A stretch of 64,000 nt of DNA from Prostheceraeus crozeri. Lineage: Eukaryota; Platyhelminthes; Polycladida; Euryleptidae. The stretch spans positions 1 to 64,000 of the forward strand of contig CAJQUW010000944.1 of assembly GCA_907163375.1 (NCBI GenBank). The letters run 5' to 3'. How positions within the stretch are numbered: the first letter of the stretch is position 1; each line of letters starts with the position of its first letter. Shown here one piece after another: positions 21,508-31,861 of this stretch. The notes under the pieces were generated by a model. It was not told the origin of the DNA. It saw nothing but the letters and a program-made list of their open reading frames with translations, and ran no database searches. The position numbers and the translations under genes are program-made.

Positions 21508-21972
21508 TCAACTCAAATTTCAGAAGCGCAGTAATTCGAGCAGTGTCCTATTGATTCATAAGTACACATGATGCCGTGATCTGCGACTATTTCAATGATT
21601 TTAACCCTCTTTAGATTGATCTCTCATTGCGTTGTTTCAATCATCACATACTCATGTGAATATAATCAAGATATGAATTTCAAACAAGTCATGTGTTTCT
21701 TCAACAACTCACAATATTTAAGTGTGGCTGTAGATCTCAAATTCAATGCCAGTGTCTGATATGTTATTACAGCACACAGAACTTTTTATATCTATTAGAT
21801 ATTCCACAGTTAACAATCGCAAAATGTTCAACTGAAAGTGTCAATTTATAGAAGCTAGGGACATGCACGTCAACCAAGTAAAAGCCGATGGAATATTGTA
21901 CACTTTAAACTGCATCTTCTTCGCATTTTCACAAATTTGCTGGATTGATTCCACAAAATTCGAAATGATGTT
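21508..21972. repeat. 465-bp repeat A, second copy
   Basis: Same unit as 16777-17241, here inside copy 1 of the tandem duplication. Only scattered substitutions separate the copies. Confidence 0.85.
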
Positions 21973-22051
21973 TACCAATGAATCACCAATTAAACTTCAG
22001 GAATGCTCTAAACTTGCAAATTAGTAATCCAAACTAGTAATCCATTTTCAG

Positions 22052-22245
22052 AAAGCAGAAAGAAGCGTGTAAATCCAGACCTCACTGTCGCACGGCAGGA
22101 ACAATTGAATCAACTGCAGGTGGAATGTAAAAAAGGCGACGGGACACTGGCTAGGACATTATTATTCACAGGGGAGAAGTCATTCGGAGAATTGAAAAAA
22201 CGCATTTTCGAGATCGATCTAAACCCCGAGGCATCTTTACCCGTC
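22052..22245 (+). CDS. Unidentified coding exon (copy 1)
   Basis: An open frame preceded by CATTTTCAG and followed by CCCGTCAGTA, so plausible splice borders exist on both sides. The peptide (ESRKKRVNPDLTVARQ, later LLFTGEKSFGELKKRIFEID) is rich in charged residues and uses more G and C at third positions than its surroundings, as real coding DNA would. It is kept open and essentially unchanged in the second copy at 31364-31556, where the sequence just before it differs by a small indel. I do not recognise the family. It sits just upstream of a decayed LINE but resembles no LINE domain I know. It could be an exon of a host gene caught in the duplication. Confidence 0.4.
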
Positions 22246-22826
22246 AGTATTTTCTGTCCAGTTTTCAGTCACAACTGCCAAAGTGTGATGACTTGTGCGT
22301 TTTTCATCAGCCTTTAAGTCGGCCAAATATAGCTGTTATGCTGCACTATATGTCTATTATGATTGCTAGATCTGAATCGTGGTCAAATATGCCTCTCCCT
22401 TACAATGCGACCGTGAAGGTAGAAGAGAGGTGAAGCTTTCCAGTAGACCTGAATGCATCGAATGTGTTTGGTAGCACTTCTGGAAATTCTTTAATGCAAC
22501 ATTCTCACTACCTTACTTTACATAGGTAGGCCTACCTATTTAGGTGACTCTTGAATAATCAATTTCAAGATGGCATGCTCAGTATCGCAGGTGATTTTAT
22601 TCAGTTACCCTGCAATTGTTTTGAAGAAATTATTGGATTAAAGCAAAGAGAAAAATCTCGCATGTGGTCTACCAGTGTTAGACAAGATGTTTCTCGAACT
22701 GACGTCGCTAACTTTTTTCTTGTTGATTCTTTTGCTAATGTTAGTTCAGATCTATTGTAATGTCGATGATCCGTATGACTTGGTACAGTTTTGGAAAGTG
22801 ATGGATTTTCGTAAGAGCCATGTTAA

Positions 22827-23540
22827 TAGTCCGGCAGCCAGAACGAGTTTCTGCGGGGAATGAGGCCGAAAATGAGACTTTCTCAGAATGATGTACAGCC
22901 TATGTCTACTACGAATCTGCACGTCTGCCGAGTTCTTGTGAGTTCCTCTTCTTGTCAGACAGGATCAACGAAAAACACATGTAAATCCAATGGGACGTAG
23001 ATTGCAGTTTTTGGGTATAATGAAACGTAATGTATAACGAAAGTTACTAAGCCCAGAGTCATAATTTTTGGCATGGAATGTCATCAGTTCATTTCCTTTC
23101 ATGTTCATGCACCCTTGTATATAAAGCTAAACACATTTAGATTTTACGAGCCTTAATGTCGGCAAACAACAACATGTTGACCCACTATAATCCACATTGA
23201 ATCACATTCTCACATACATTTCCGATCAGATGCATGATAATAACACATGAGCTTGAAAGGAAATGACCTGAAGACATTCCATGCCAAAAATTATGACTCT
23301 AGGCTCACTACTTTTCGTTTAATCAGAGAAAACATAAAAAAATTCATTTTACCCAAAAACTGCAATCTGCGTCCCATTGGATTTACATGTGTTTTTCTTT
23401 GATCCTGTCTGACAAGAAGAGGAACTCACAAGAACTCGGCAGACGTGCAGATTCGTAGTAGACATAGGCTGTACATCATTCTGAGAAAGTCTCATTTTCG
23501 GCCTCATTCCCCGCAGAAACTCGTTCTGGCTGCCGGACTA
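22827..23540. mobile_element. Foldback element, 714 bp, TAGTCCGG ends (copy 1)
   Basis: Ends TAGTCCGGCAGCCAGAACGA and the exact complement. Arms are about 285-295 bp with some mismatches near the centre, and the loop is about 135 bp. TAA flanks both sides (22824-22826 and 23541-23543), a 3-bp target duplication. The first 8 bases and a TGCRGGGAAYGAGG block are shared with the 748-bp element, so they belong to one family. It interrupts the LINE linker region. The same insertion is in copy 2 (32138-32850), so it predates the duplication. Confidence 0.93.
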
Positions 23541-24306
23541 TAAGTCCTTCAAATCGAAGTTACCTCAAAATTTGCGCAAATCTGATGATGTTCTTCTAAC
23601 CAAGTATGACAACAAGTTTTTGGCGTCATTGCAAACGCTATGAACGAAATGTCAATTACACAAGTGGAAATGAATCCAAGAGATAGACCCTGGGTTACGC
23701 CGATACTGAAACATTTGATCAAACCAAAACATGATGTTTATCGTACGTTCTGAATTATATCGTCCCTATCAGCAAAAATGGGAATTTGAGATATCAAATG
23801 CAAAGCTAATTTGGTCATATAAATTCGAATTTCAGATTTGGTGTATGTACGTGTATTTCGTCAACAGCACATTGGAAAACTCGAATGTAATAAATGCAAA
23901 TTATTTGCGTTCTATTGCTGACATATTTTATGCGCACCGTGACGAAAGCAGCAAATGAGATCAGCTACCTTTTAGGGATTATTTTTGCGCATAGCCAATA
24001 TTGTCCACAATTTCGAAGCGGAGCAACACCATCTGATACTTTTCGACCAAAAGTAGAAACAGTCATATTTCTCTCTTACTTGCAAAACCTGAAGAAACGC
24101 AAATCAAGTGGCAATGACAGACTTGTTGGTGGGAAGGAATTTCCCCTCCTATTCCCCCAAAGAAATAGCGGAATTAGAATGAAATAATGAAATATAATTT
24201 ATAATATTATTCATATTATTTATAAATATATCATTTATAATTCCCATCCCATAAAGCGAATATTAATTTAATCGTTTTTCGTTTATTGACTATGATTTCA
24301 TAAATA

Positions 24307-25733
24307 CAGTCCGTTTCATAAAAAGTGGATCATCCTAAAATTTGACTAAATATAACATAAGTATGATACAGAAAGCGTTTTTCATGTTATTTCATGTCCC
24401 TAATATATTTAAATGTCCTTATATAATCTGATAAGCTATGATACAGTAACGGTTCTTAAGAAACTAACTTGCATTTAATTGTTTAAGAACTTGCATAAGT
24501 TGACTCAACTACTCCTGTGACACGTAGCATTATCATCCATAAATAACCAAGTCGATCGATCACCAAGTCGATCTGTCATTTGGCCAATGTTCATTCGTAA
24601 AACATTCACATAGCGTTCAGAATTCATAGTTCCTTGCTGTATGTGAAGTTCAGAGCGGCCATTGGTCCAAATGCCAGCCCAAATCAGTAGAGTCGCACCA
24701 CCTTGTACCCGGGGACGATGTAAATGTCTCGGAATTTCCTGATCAGATTTTATCCATAATTTCAATCGACCATCACTATCCTTCAGACGGAATGATGCCT
24801 CATCAGACCAGACAGCCCGATCCCATTGATTTCGCCAGTGACAATGACTCATTGCCCATCTGAGACGTCTTTTTGTATGCTGATCTGATAATTCGATCCG
24901 AGAGGGCCTCTTACAGCTCTTGAAATTCGACTCAATAAGTCTTCTACGAATAGTGGACTTAGAAATAGACGAGTCTAGTGCAGCCATCTCAGTTAACGAG
25001 AGACTTGGATCAACTTTAACAAATCTCAAAATTAGGCGGTCTCTACGTTTGGATGTTTTGCGTGGACGGCCAGAGCCCTCTTTACGACAGAGTCGAAAAT
25101 CATCATTATGCCATCGATGCACATTTGTGTAAGGGACATTTAGTCGCTTGCTTGTAGCTCGCAAAGAAAACCCTAGTTCTAGCAAGGCTGACACTGCCTT
25201 TTGTGAATGCGATCTCGTTATTGTTCATTTGTGCTTTGTATTGTTTTCAACCGGTAAGAGATAGATTTCTAGCTGAAAGCAATCAAGAGTGCTGCCAACA
25301 CCACCGCAACGAAGTCAGGAAGCTATGGAACATGAAGTCCAGTTAATCACATGTAGCAGTTACATTATTGTTGATGAATAATGGTGCTATACTGGCTCTG
25401 ATTGACCGATTTTCTTTATTTTTGTTTTGCTTGATAGCTTTTGGCTTGTAGAACAACATATTACATAACAAAGGAAACAAATGTAATTTTATAAGAGTGA
25501 GGTATGATTTTGTGTAACATTGCTAAATGAAGATCAAATTATCTACTACTTTTTTTTATCTATAACAGGAAAACAACTCAATATTCATGCTTGAAATTTC
25601 CAACAATGATATTAGTAAGCACAACTGACATATCTTCCAAATTTCAGAGAAATTCGTTCAAGTTTGGCGGAGTTAGACAAAGTTAAAGTTAAGGCGATGT
25701 TTAAGGGTGATCCATTTTTTATGAAACAATCTG
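24307..25733 (-). mobile_element. Tc1/mariner element, internally deleted, insertion specific to copy 1
   Basis: A 1427-bp element flanked by TA (24305-24306, 25734-25735). Its ends are inverted repeats of about 29 bp (CAGTCCGTTTCATAAAAAGT at the left, CAGATTGTTTCATAAAAAAT read inward from the right). Copy 2 has the unfilled site AAATACATCGTATT at about 33622, so both ends and the TA duplication are certain. It carries one truncated transposase frame on the minus strand and is therefore non-autonomous. Confidence 0.95.
24505..25194 (-). pseudogene. Truncated Tc1-family transposase
   Basis: A 229-residue frame without an ATG. Reading starts at a GTG (25194) and the frame is open upstream to a TGA near 25227, so the natural start is lost. 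The N-terminal part is a helix-turn-helix (LLELGFSLRATSKRLNVPYT), followed by the GRPRK-like AT-hook motif (GSGRPRKTSKRRDR). The first catalytic Asp lies in AVWSDEASFRL and the second in LFMDDNATCHRS. The frame then ends three residues later, and the block with the last acidic residue (usually SPDLNPIE) is absent from the remaining 200 bp. The enzyme would bind the terminal repeats but could not cut. Degenerate but recent, since only one internal deletion and a start change are obvious. Confidence 0.88.
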
Positions 25734-26214
25734 TACATCGTATTTCTATTATCATTGTTTCATTTTTATGCGTTGCACCTGAACCGAAAGCGAAGAATTT
25801 TTCTTTAATTTATTTGGAGGACTATCCCACTTCTTCCTATAAGCAAAATTGTCGAGCGATTAATTTTGAAACATGCAAAGATACACCTTCAATGTCTCGG
25901 TCGTAGTCAGCTTGGGTTCAGGCCAGCCTCATCGATGCTTCATGCTAAGAAATTTCTATCCATGAGTTTGTGACTTGATCTTGCCTGAAATGTCAGGTAC
26001 TTTTTGATAATAGTAAAACATTCGATTGACTTTCTCATGGATCTGTGGGTAATTGATATTCTTTCTGATTCAACTAAGCTTCCAACAAAATGTTGTGCAA
26101 TGGATTTGTGATTATCTTCATGACAGATGTCAGCGTGCATGCTTGAACAGTCATATCTACAGCTCCATTGTAAATATCCCTCTGGTGTGCCACACGGCTC
26201 AAATTTACATGTGT

Positions 26215-27397
26215 AGGTGTTCAATATGTACCTAAGCTCATTGCGACTACTCACTTCGACGTCAGCGCGTCCGCGTTGTTGCGTCGCTGTGTCCATGAGA
26301 CTTTCATGATCCGTCACAGCAGCCACATTTCTATGGCTACCAGCCGTTTCCATAAAGCAGTCTAAATGCAGTCTTGTTGTAAGAGCAATGGTACACACTT
26401 TAGCAAAACCGGTTCGTTTGTTTACCTCTTTATTAGTGAAAAGGTATTATTACCGAAGTAAACAAAGGAGGCAACCTGTTTCACCTCCTGTCCACGTATC
26501 TTCACAGAGCATGGTGGAGATTCTGTCATACTGAAAACAATTGGAACTGACATTTTCAAATTTAAGTATAGACCTCTTTCTTCGCTCTCCGACACCACAA
26601 TATTCATTAGATCTTGTAATTGTGCTTCAGATTCAGCGATAATTATTATATCATTCGCATATTGGAGATTGTTTGGGGTTGCACCTCCGACTTTGAACGC
26701 TCCTTCTTTGTCCACATTTCGTAGAATCATCTCTGAACACAATGCAAACAGAAAAGGAGATGCCACACAGCCTTAAGGAACTCCTCTGCAGACGAACTCA
26801 ATTCGCCTTCCACTTGAATATTAGCTTTCTGTCTCCAGTATAGAGACTGCCTCAGCTCGATGTCACATTCTTCGTTGTCTAGGTCTGGTGTGATCTTGAA
26901 AAGAGGTTCATGTTTGACTATGTCAGTAGCCTTGCTGTAGTCGACGACGGAAACCTATATACACTTATCTGTTTCTCAATAGCTCTCTCGATAAGTCGTC
27001 TTAATATGTAAATGGCATTTATAATACCTTTGTCTGGCAAGAATCCGGACTGAGTTTTTCACATTTCTTCAGATTACCTGACTAGGATTCTTTTAAATAA
27101 TATTCGAGTCATCAGCTTTGTGACATGGCTCATTGTACTGATAAGTCGGTGATCTCCACATTTTCGTGCACTAGTTTCTACAGCAGCGGATGAAAATGAA
27201 TTTTGCCATACCTTCCGGACTTTCGGTATCTCACTCTCCACATAGATCTGGTTAGTCAGCTGAGGGAGCGACTTGCAACCTTATCCATCCGCTGACATCA
27301 TCTCGGAGACTATGCCATCTGATCCTGCTGCCTTTCGATTTACAGATTTCTTCAGCGCGGTCCTTGTTTCACCGGCTGCGATGTGCAGGATGCTGTT
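26215..27397 (-). pseudogene. Decayed LINE reverse transcriptase on the minus strand (copy 1)
   Basis: Read on the minus strand from 27397 downward: NRKAAGSDGI, IYILRRLIERAIEKQ, a VDY-SKA motif A remnant, LYWRQKANI, ASPFLFALCSEMILRNVD, and LQYANDIIIIAESEAQLQDL, where motif C reads YAND in place of YADD. ESEERGLYLNLK and VKQVASFVYF follow. This differs from the CR1/L2 elements nearby and fits the group of EEP-type LINEs with LERAIE and GVRQGC motifs (RTE-like or related; clade not settled). The 5' part is not here because the hAT element and the duplication junction follow at 27398. In copy 2 the element continues past the hAT to 38.4 kb. Confidence 0.8.
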
Positions 27398-28393
27398 CAG
27401 GGTTGGCTTTTTTCCGGCTAAAACTGGTTTTTGCCACTAAGTGGTAAAAACCCGGAAAACCCGGCAAAAACTGGTAAAAAGCGGCTAAAACTAAAGTTCC
27501 GAAAAATCAGTCTATTTCTTCACAAAATTATCGACAACAAGTTCGGTTTTGAGTATTGCGATGCATGCGGGTTTACAGATTGCATGCAACTCTTATCTTG
27601 CAAAAATGACATTCATTCTCTGATGACATTTTATCTTCTTACCCATACTCTTTCGCTATTTTACATAGCTCGAATTTTTGTCTACGTCGATGATGTCGTT
27701 TCTGCATCTTTATGATCTGTGCGTTTTGTGATCTCCATTTTGAATAGAAATAAACATTTACTTGACTTGACTTGATAGAACCACATGATATGTTTTTATC
27801 ACGAACGACATCCGATGTTGTCTTTGTATGCAATTGTTTGCTCTGCCCTTTTCTTGAACCTTTAGAGCAAATGTAGACTTCAGCACCATTTTGGTCGTTT
27901 AGTTCATGTAATAGAAGTTGTTAGATTCTTCATAAATTATCATTAAATGAATGCTCTTTTAGATCAAAGAATGTGATTCCGTTAAATCTAAAAAAATGAA
28001 AATAAATATATGAATAAAACTGGTTTATAAATAGAACTAAATTAAGCAAGCCACTTTCTTCATGTGGACGAGCTTCAATAGGTCCACTGTCATTCTTCTG
28101 TGTTGAATGTTCAGCAAGAATGCATAGTGTATTCTAATAGTCTTAGGTTTCATCAAATCTAGTTTTGAATCCAGGTCTCATGAACGCAGAAAGAATACAC
28201 TATCAAAGGGTCTCTGCACAGGAAAATGCACTGAAGCTCCCAAATCAAGCAATGTGCAACCATAGAAATTGATAACAATAAAACCTCTAGAATGGAAATG
28301 AAGCTTCATGCAATACACAATAGTGGCACAAAAATCGCACGCATTTTCACTTAGATACACTTGTCAACGGCTGGATCATTGGGTTAGAATCAG
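27398..28393. mobile_element. Left part of hAT element, cut by the duplication junction (copy 1)
   Basis: Begins with CAGGGTTGGC at 27398, preceded by ATGCTGTT. It matches 35262-36226 of the complete element, so the right 1.2 kb, including the right end, is missing. The subterminal region has repeated AAACTGGT and AAACCCGG strings. It contains a LINE 3' end (about 27500-27776) with CTTGA pentamers and a shortened repeat R. Confidence 0.85.
27500..27776 (+). mobile_element. Truncated LINE 3' end inside the hAT element (copy 1)
   Basis: A decayed ORF2 tail (EYCDACGFTDC matches the cysteine cluster CGADCYCESF of the LINE at 17.8 kb; NDIHSLMTFYLL matches its DNASHPLHSL). It is followed by GAATAGAAATAAAC and a CTTGA array. 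The same fragment is at about 35365-35641 in copy 2, so it was in the hAT before the duplication. Confidence 0.72.
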
Positions 28394-28422
28394 AAGTCAG
28401 AATCAGAATTAGAATCAGAATA
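28394..28422. other. Duplication junction with repeated AGAATCAG filler
   Basis: Between the last base of the copy-1 hAT fragment (TTAGAATCAG) and the first base of copy 2 (AGAAGTCAG) lies about 29 bp made of AGAATCAG, GAATTAG and AGTCAG variants. These resemble the sequences on both sides, as expected of templated filler made during template switching. Confidence 0.75.
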
Positions 28423-30807
28423 GAAGTCAGCGGATTATACTACCTCATATCAAGACTACTGGGAGACTGAACACCTTTATTTACTTATGCTCTCTTCTAT
28501 TCAATGAATCATAGAACGCGTGCAAGTAACTACCCGCAACTTTGAACGATAAAATCACTCATTTTATCAGTTAGTGATTTCTTTTGAGCACAGTCACAGA
28601 CGAATTTCTTCCGTGTGTTGACTTCTTTCACCGTATCTTATATTTCCATTTTTTTGCATGACCACCCCGTCGATTATCATTGGAGGTGTGAGACCTGCAT
28701 TTTTTTATTTTTCAATAAAAACTAATTCATTCATTCATCCTGCCTTGGTGCTCTATTGCACTTATAGGTGTGTTTGAATAAATTGTGAGAAATTGTGAGG
28801 TGATCAATTTCAACACAATGTTGTCAACACTATGCTGCAAAGTCTTGTGCCCATTGAATATTTTGCCTACCAGAAAATGCATGAAATTGAAATGTTTTCA
28901 CCATTTGTAGTCATGCTTTGGACATGTGGGTCACGCAGGTCAGACGAATCAAAAATGTTGTGGTCGTGGGTCAGATGGTCGCATGGGTCAAGTGGTTCGT
29001 GCGTCAGGTTTTTGTGAAAGTTGGCAAGTTAAGTGAATCGTACGTCACATATGCTGTGAATCAAGTGGGTCATGGGTGAAGTTTCTTTGACCGACTTCCA
29101 ACTCAATTTGCATGTGCGATGTACACCGACTCCCAATTCTTTTTACATGTACGATATAGAAGTCTTAATATGATTCATCGGCCGGGTTAATACCTTTTGA
29201 ATGGCAACATGATTTTGGATTATGTTGATAATGTTTATAAAAAGCCGACTATAGCTACGTAAACTTCCTGGATGCAAGCAAAGTAAGAAGAGTATATTGT
29301 CAAAATACATAATACTTGTTTAAAGTAAGCTTTGATCAAACGATCCCGTCCACTTGTTTAAACCACCTACCCACTTGTAAGCAATCCTTCATAGCTTATT
29401 TATTTCATTGACATCAAATGACATGCATTTCTCATTCCACTTATACGTTGAGCAAAGACTTAATATTTTATATTGTATGCTACATAGGTAAAAGTAATTG
29501 TAGCAACTTAGGCCTTTACGAGTTTGCAAAATGCCAGAAGTTCGAAAATACAATTTGCCTAAAATATGAGAAAATAGTCATTCTTATTTTTAGGATGATT
29601 TTTTATTTTACGAAGAATTCCCCGACGCATTTCTTCTCGTTAGATTGTCTCAAGGCATAGAAATTGACAGGAGTAAAACCTCTAGAATGGAAGTTAAGCT
29701 TCATGCAATGCACAATAGTGTCACTGGCACATTAATCGCACGCGTTTTCACTTAAATATACCTGTCAACGGCTGCATCATTATACTAGAATCAGTCATAT
29801 TTGTAAATCTAAACTTCCAATTCGTCATCCATGCCCCAACTTAGTTCCCCCAGATGTGCCGCGACCCTGAGTCAATTTTCATTCTAGTCAACTTCAGACA
29901 AACAGTTTATCTCTGTGCCTCAAGGAGAAAATAGGTCAAGCAAAGATCAACATATTTTTTATGCCCATGATTATACAAATCAATGGAAATTTTCTTATGC
30001 AACTCTAAATGGCCCAAAATTAATGAACTACTGATAATAAACAGTTCATTTCTTTGGCCTTTGTTAGTGATTCTGATTGCAGATAATAACCTTGTTCGCC
30101 ACTCTGGTTTATCGGATGATTGGAAGCTGGGCTTCATTTCGGTTGATGCACGTGGTTCGGCCATGTACTGGTGCTAGGCAGGTATCTCCCATGCTAGAAA
30201 GAGTCCGATAGTAAGTTTACTCTATGATTTTATCGGATTTCAAAATTAGATTCAATATTTTCATTAATCAACAATTCGAACAAACATAGCCTCTAAGCAT
30301 GCAATCATAAAGGATAGGATATTGATGACTTGTTATATACCGGTGATAAAAAACATGGGTCTGTCATGATTGAGAAACCTAAAATCAGCAATTTGACCGA
30401 GTAAACCCTGCCGTAGCGACTTGTCATGAAGGCGATTGTGTAATATTATCGGTTTACAATGAAAGATGATTAAAAAAATAATCTTATTCAATTCCGAATA
30501 TTCAATAATAATATAGAAAATAAACATTACATCATTTGCCTTGTCATATAATATGTTGTCAAATTTTAGATTATCATTTTCTAATAGATGAATTCATTGT
30601 CAAACGACGAGAAAATTATAGGTCAAAATATTGAATTACGTTTGCTACACTTTCTTCTTCTAACCACATCCCATACACAATTTAATTAGATTCTTATTCA
30701 CTAAGCGTGTCATGCACGGATCTGCGGGGGTGTAGGAGAATCGCTACATTTGTGGACAAAGCCATCTCAATCGTCGACACTGAATTCCTAAATCCTAATC
30801 ACAGATG

Positions 30808-31272
30808 TCAACTCAAATTTCAGAAGCGCAGTAATTCGAGCAGTGTCCTATTGATTCATAAGTACACATGATGCCGTGATCTGCGACTATTTCAATGATT
30901 TTAACCCTCTTTAGATTGATCTCTCATTGCGTTGTTTCAATCATCACATACTCATGTGAATATAATCAAGATATGAATTTCAAACAAGTCATGTGTTTCT
31001 TCAACAACTCACAATATTCAAGTGTGGCTGTAGATCTCAAATTCAATGCCAGTGTCTGATATGTTATTACAGCACACAGAACTTTTTATATCTATTAGAT
31101 ATTCCACAGTTAACAATCGCAAAATGTTCAACTGAAAGTGTCAATTTATAGAAACTAGGGACATGCACGTCAACCAAGTAAAAGCCGATGGAATATTGTA
31201 CACCTTAAACTGCATCTTCTTTGCATTTTCACAAATTTGCTGGATTGATTCCATAAAATTCGAGATGATGTT
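30808..31272. repeat. 465-bp repeat A, third copy
   Basis: Equivalent of 21508-21972 in copy 2. At several variable positions it matches the upstream copy at 16777-17241 rather than copy 1 (for example ACACCTTAAACTGC and TTTGCATTTTC). Confidence 0.85.
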
Positions 31273-31363
31273 TACCAATGAATCACCAATTAAACTTCAG
31301 AAATGATCTAAACTTGCAAATTAGTAATCCAAACCTATCATTACAGAAAGCATTATTTTCAGA

Positions 31364-31556
31364 AAGCAGAAAGAAGCGTGTAAATCCAGACCTCACTGTC
31401 GCACGGCAGGAACAATTGAATCAACTGCAGGTGGAATGTAAAAAAGGCGACGGGACACTGGCTAGGACATTATTATTCACAGGGGAGAAGTCATTCGGAG
31501 AATTGAAAAAACGCATTTTCGAGATCGATCTAAACCCCGAGGCATCTTTACCCGTC
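31364..31556 (+). CDS. Unidentified coding exon (copy 2)
   Basis: Counterpart of 22052-22245 with the same peptide, preceded by ATTATTTTCAG and followed by CCCGTCAGTA. The upstream sequence has an extra CTATCATTACAGAAAGCATT-like segment with a second possible acceptor. Preservation of the frame in both copies is expected if the duplication is recent, so it is not by itself evidence of function. Confidence 0.4.
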
Positions 31557-31861
31557 AGTATTTTCTGTCCAGTTTTCAGTCACAACTGCCAAAGTGTGAT
31601 GACTTGTGCGTTTTTCATCAGCCTTTAAGTCGGCCAAATATAGCTGTTATGCTGCACTATATGTCTATTATGATTGCTAGATCTGAATCGTGGTCAAATA
31701 TGCCTCTCCCTTACAATGCGACCGTGAAGGTAGAAGAGAGGTGAAGCTTTCCAGTAGACCTGAATGCATCGAATGTGTTTGGTAGCACTTCTGGAAATTC
31801 TTTAATGCAACATTCTCACTACCTTACTTTACATAGGTAGGCCTACCTATTTAGGTGACTC

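Larger units (their letters stand above)
22551..26215 (+). pseudogene. Decayed CR1/L2-like LINE ORF2 (copy 1), interrupted by a foldback and a Tc1 element
   Basis: Pieces of one LINE ORF2 in order and on the same strand, broken by frameshifts. 22575-22760: endonuclease with IAGDF, CFEEIIGLKQ and a decayed TRG/LDK region. 22760-22826 and 23541-23760: the linker (DFRKSHVN, later RPWVTPILKHLIK), matching DKPWITPLLKSLI of the intact LINE. 24010-24130: pre-RT segment with LKKRKSSGNDRL. 25736-26215: RT fragments (a degenerate EDYPTSS, GFRPASSMLHA, WICDYLHDRCQRACLNS, SGVPHGS). The foldback (22827-23540) and the Tc1 element (24307-25733) sit inside it, and a minus-strand LINE abuts it at about 26215. 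Inactive. Confidence 0.75.
17767..28393 (+). repeat. Tandem segmental duplication, copy 1 (about 10.6 kb with insertions)
   Basis: This block repeats, in the same orientation, at 28423-36226. The copies differ by rare substitutions, a few small indels and three large insertions present only in copy 1: a truncated LINE (17798-18401), a foldback element (20683-21430) and a Tc1-like element (24307-25733). Subtracting these leaves about 7.8 kb, equal to copy 2. Shared contents include the 465-bp repeat, an unidentified spliced-looking open frame, an old LINE with a foldback in it, part of a second LINE on the minus strand and the left part of a hAT element. Confidence 0.93.
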
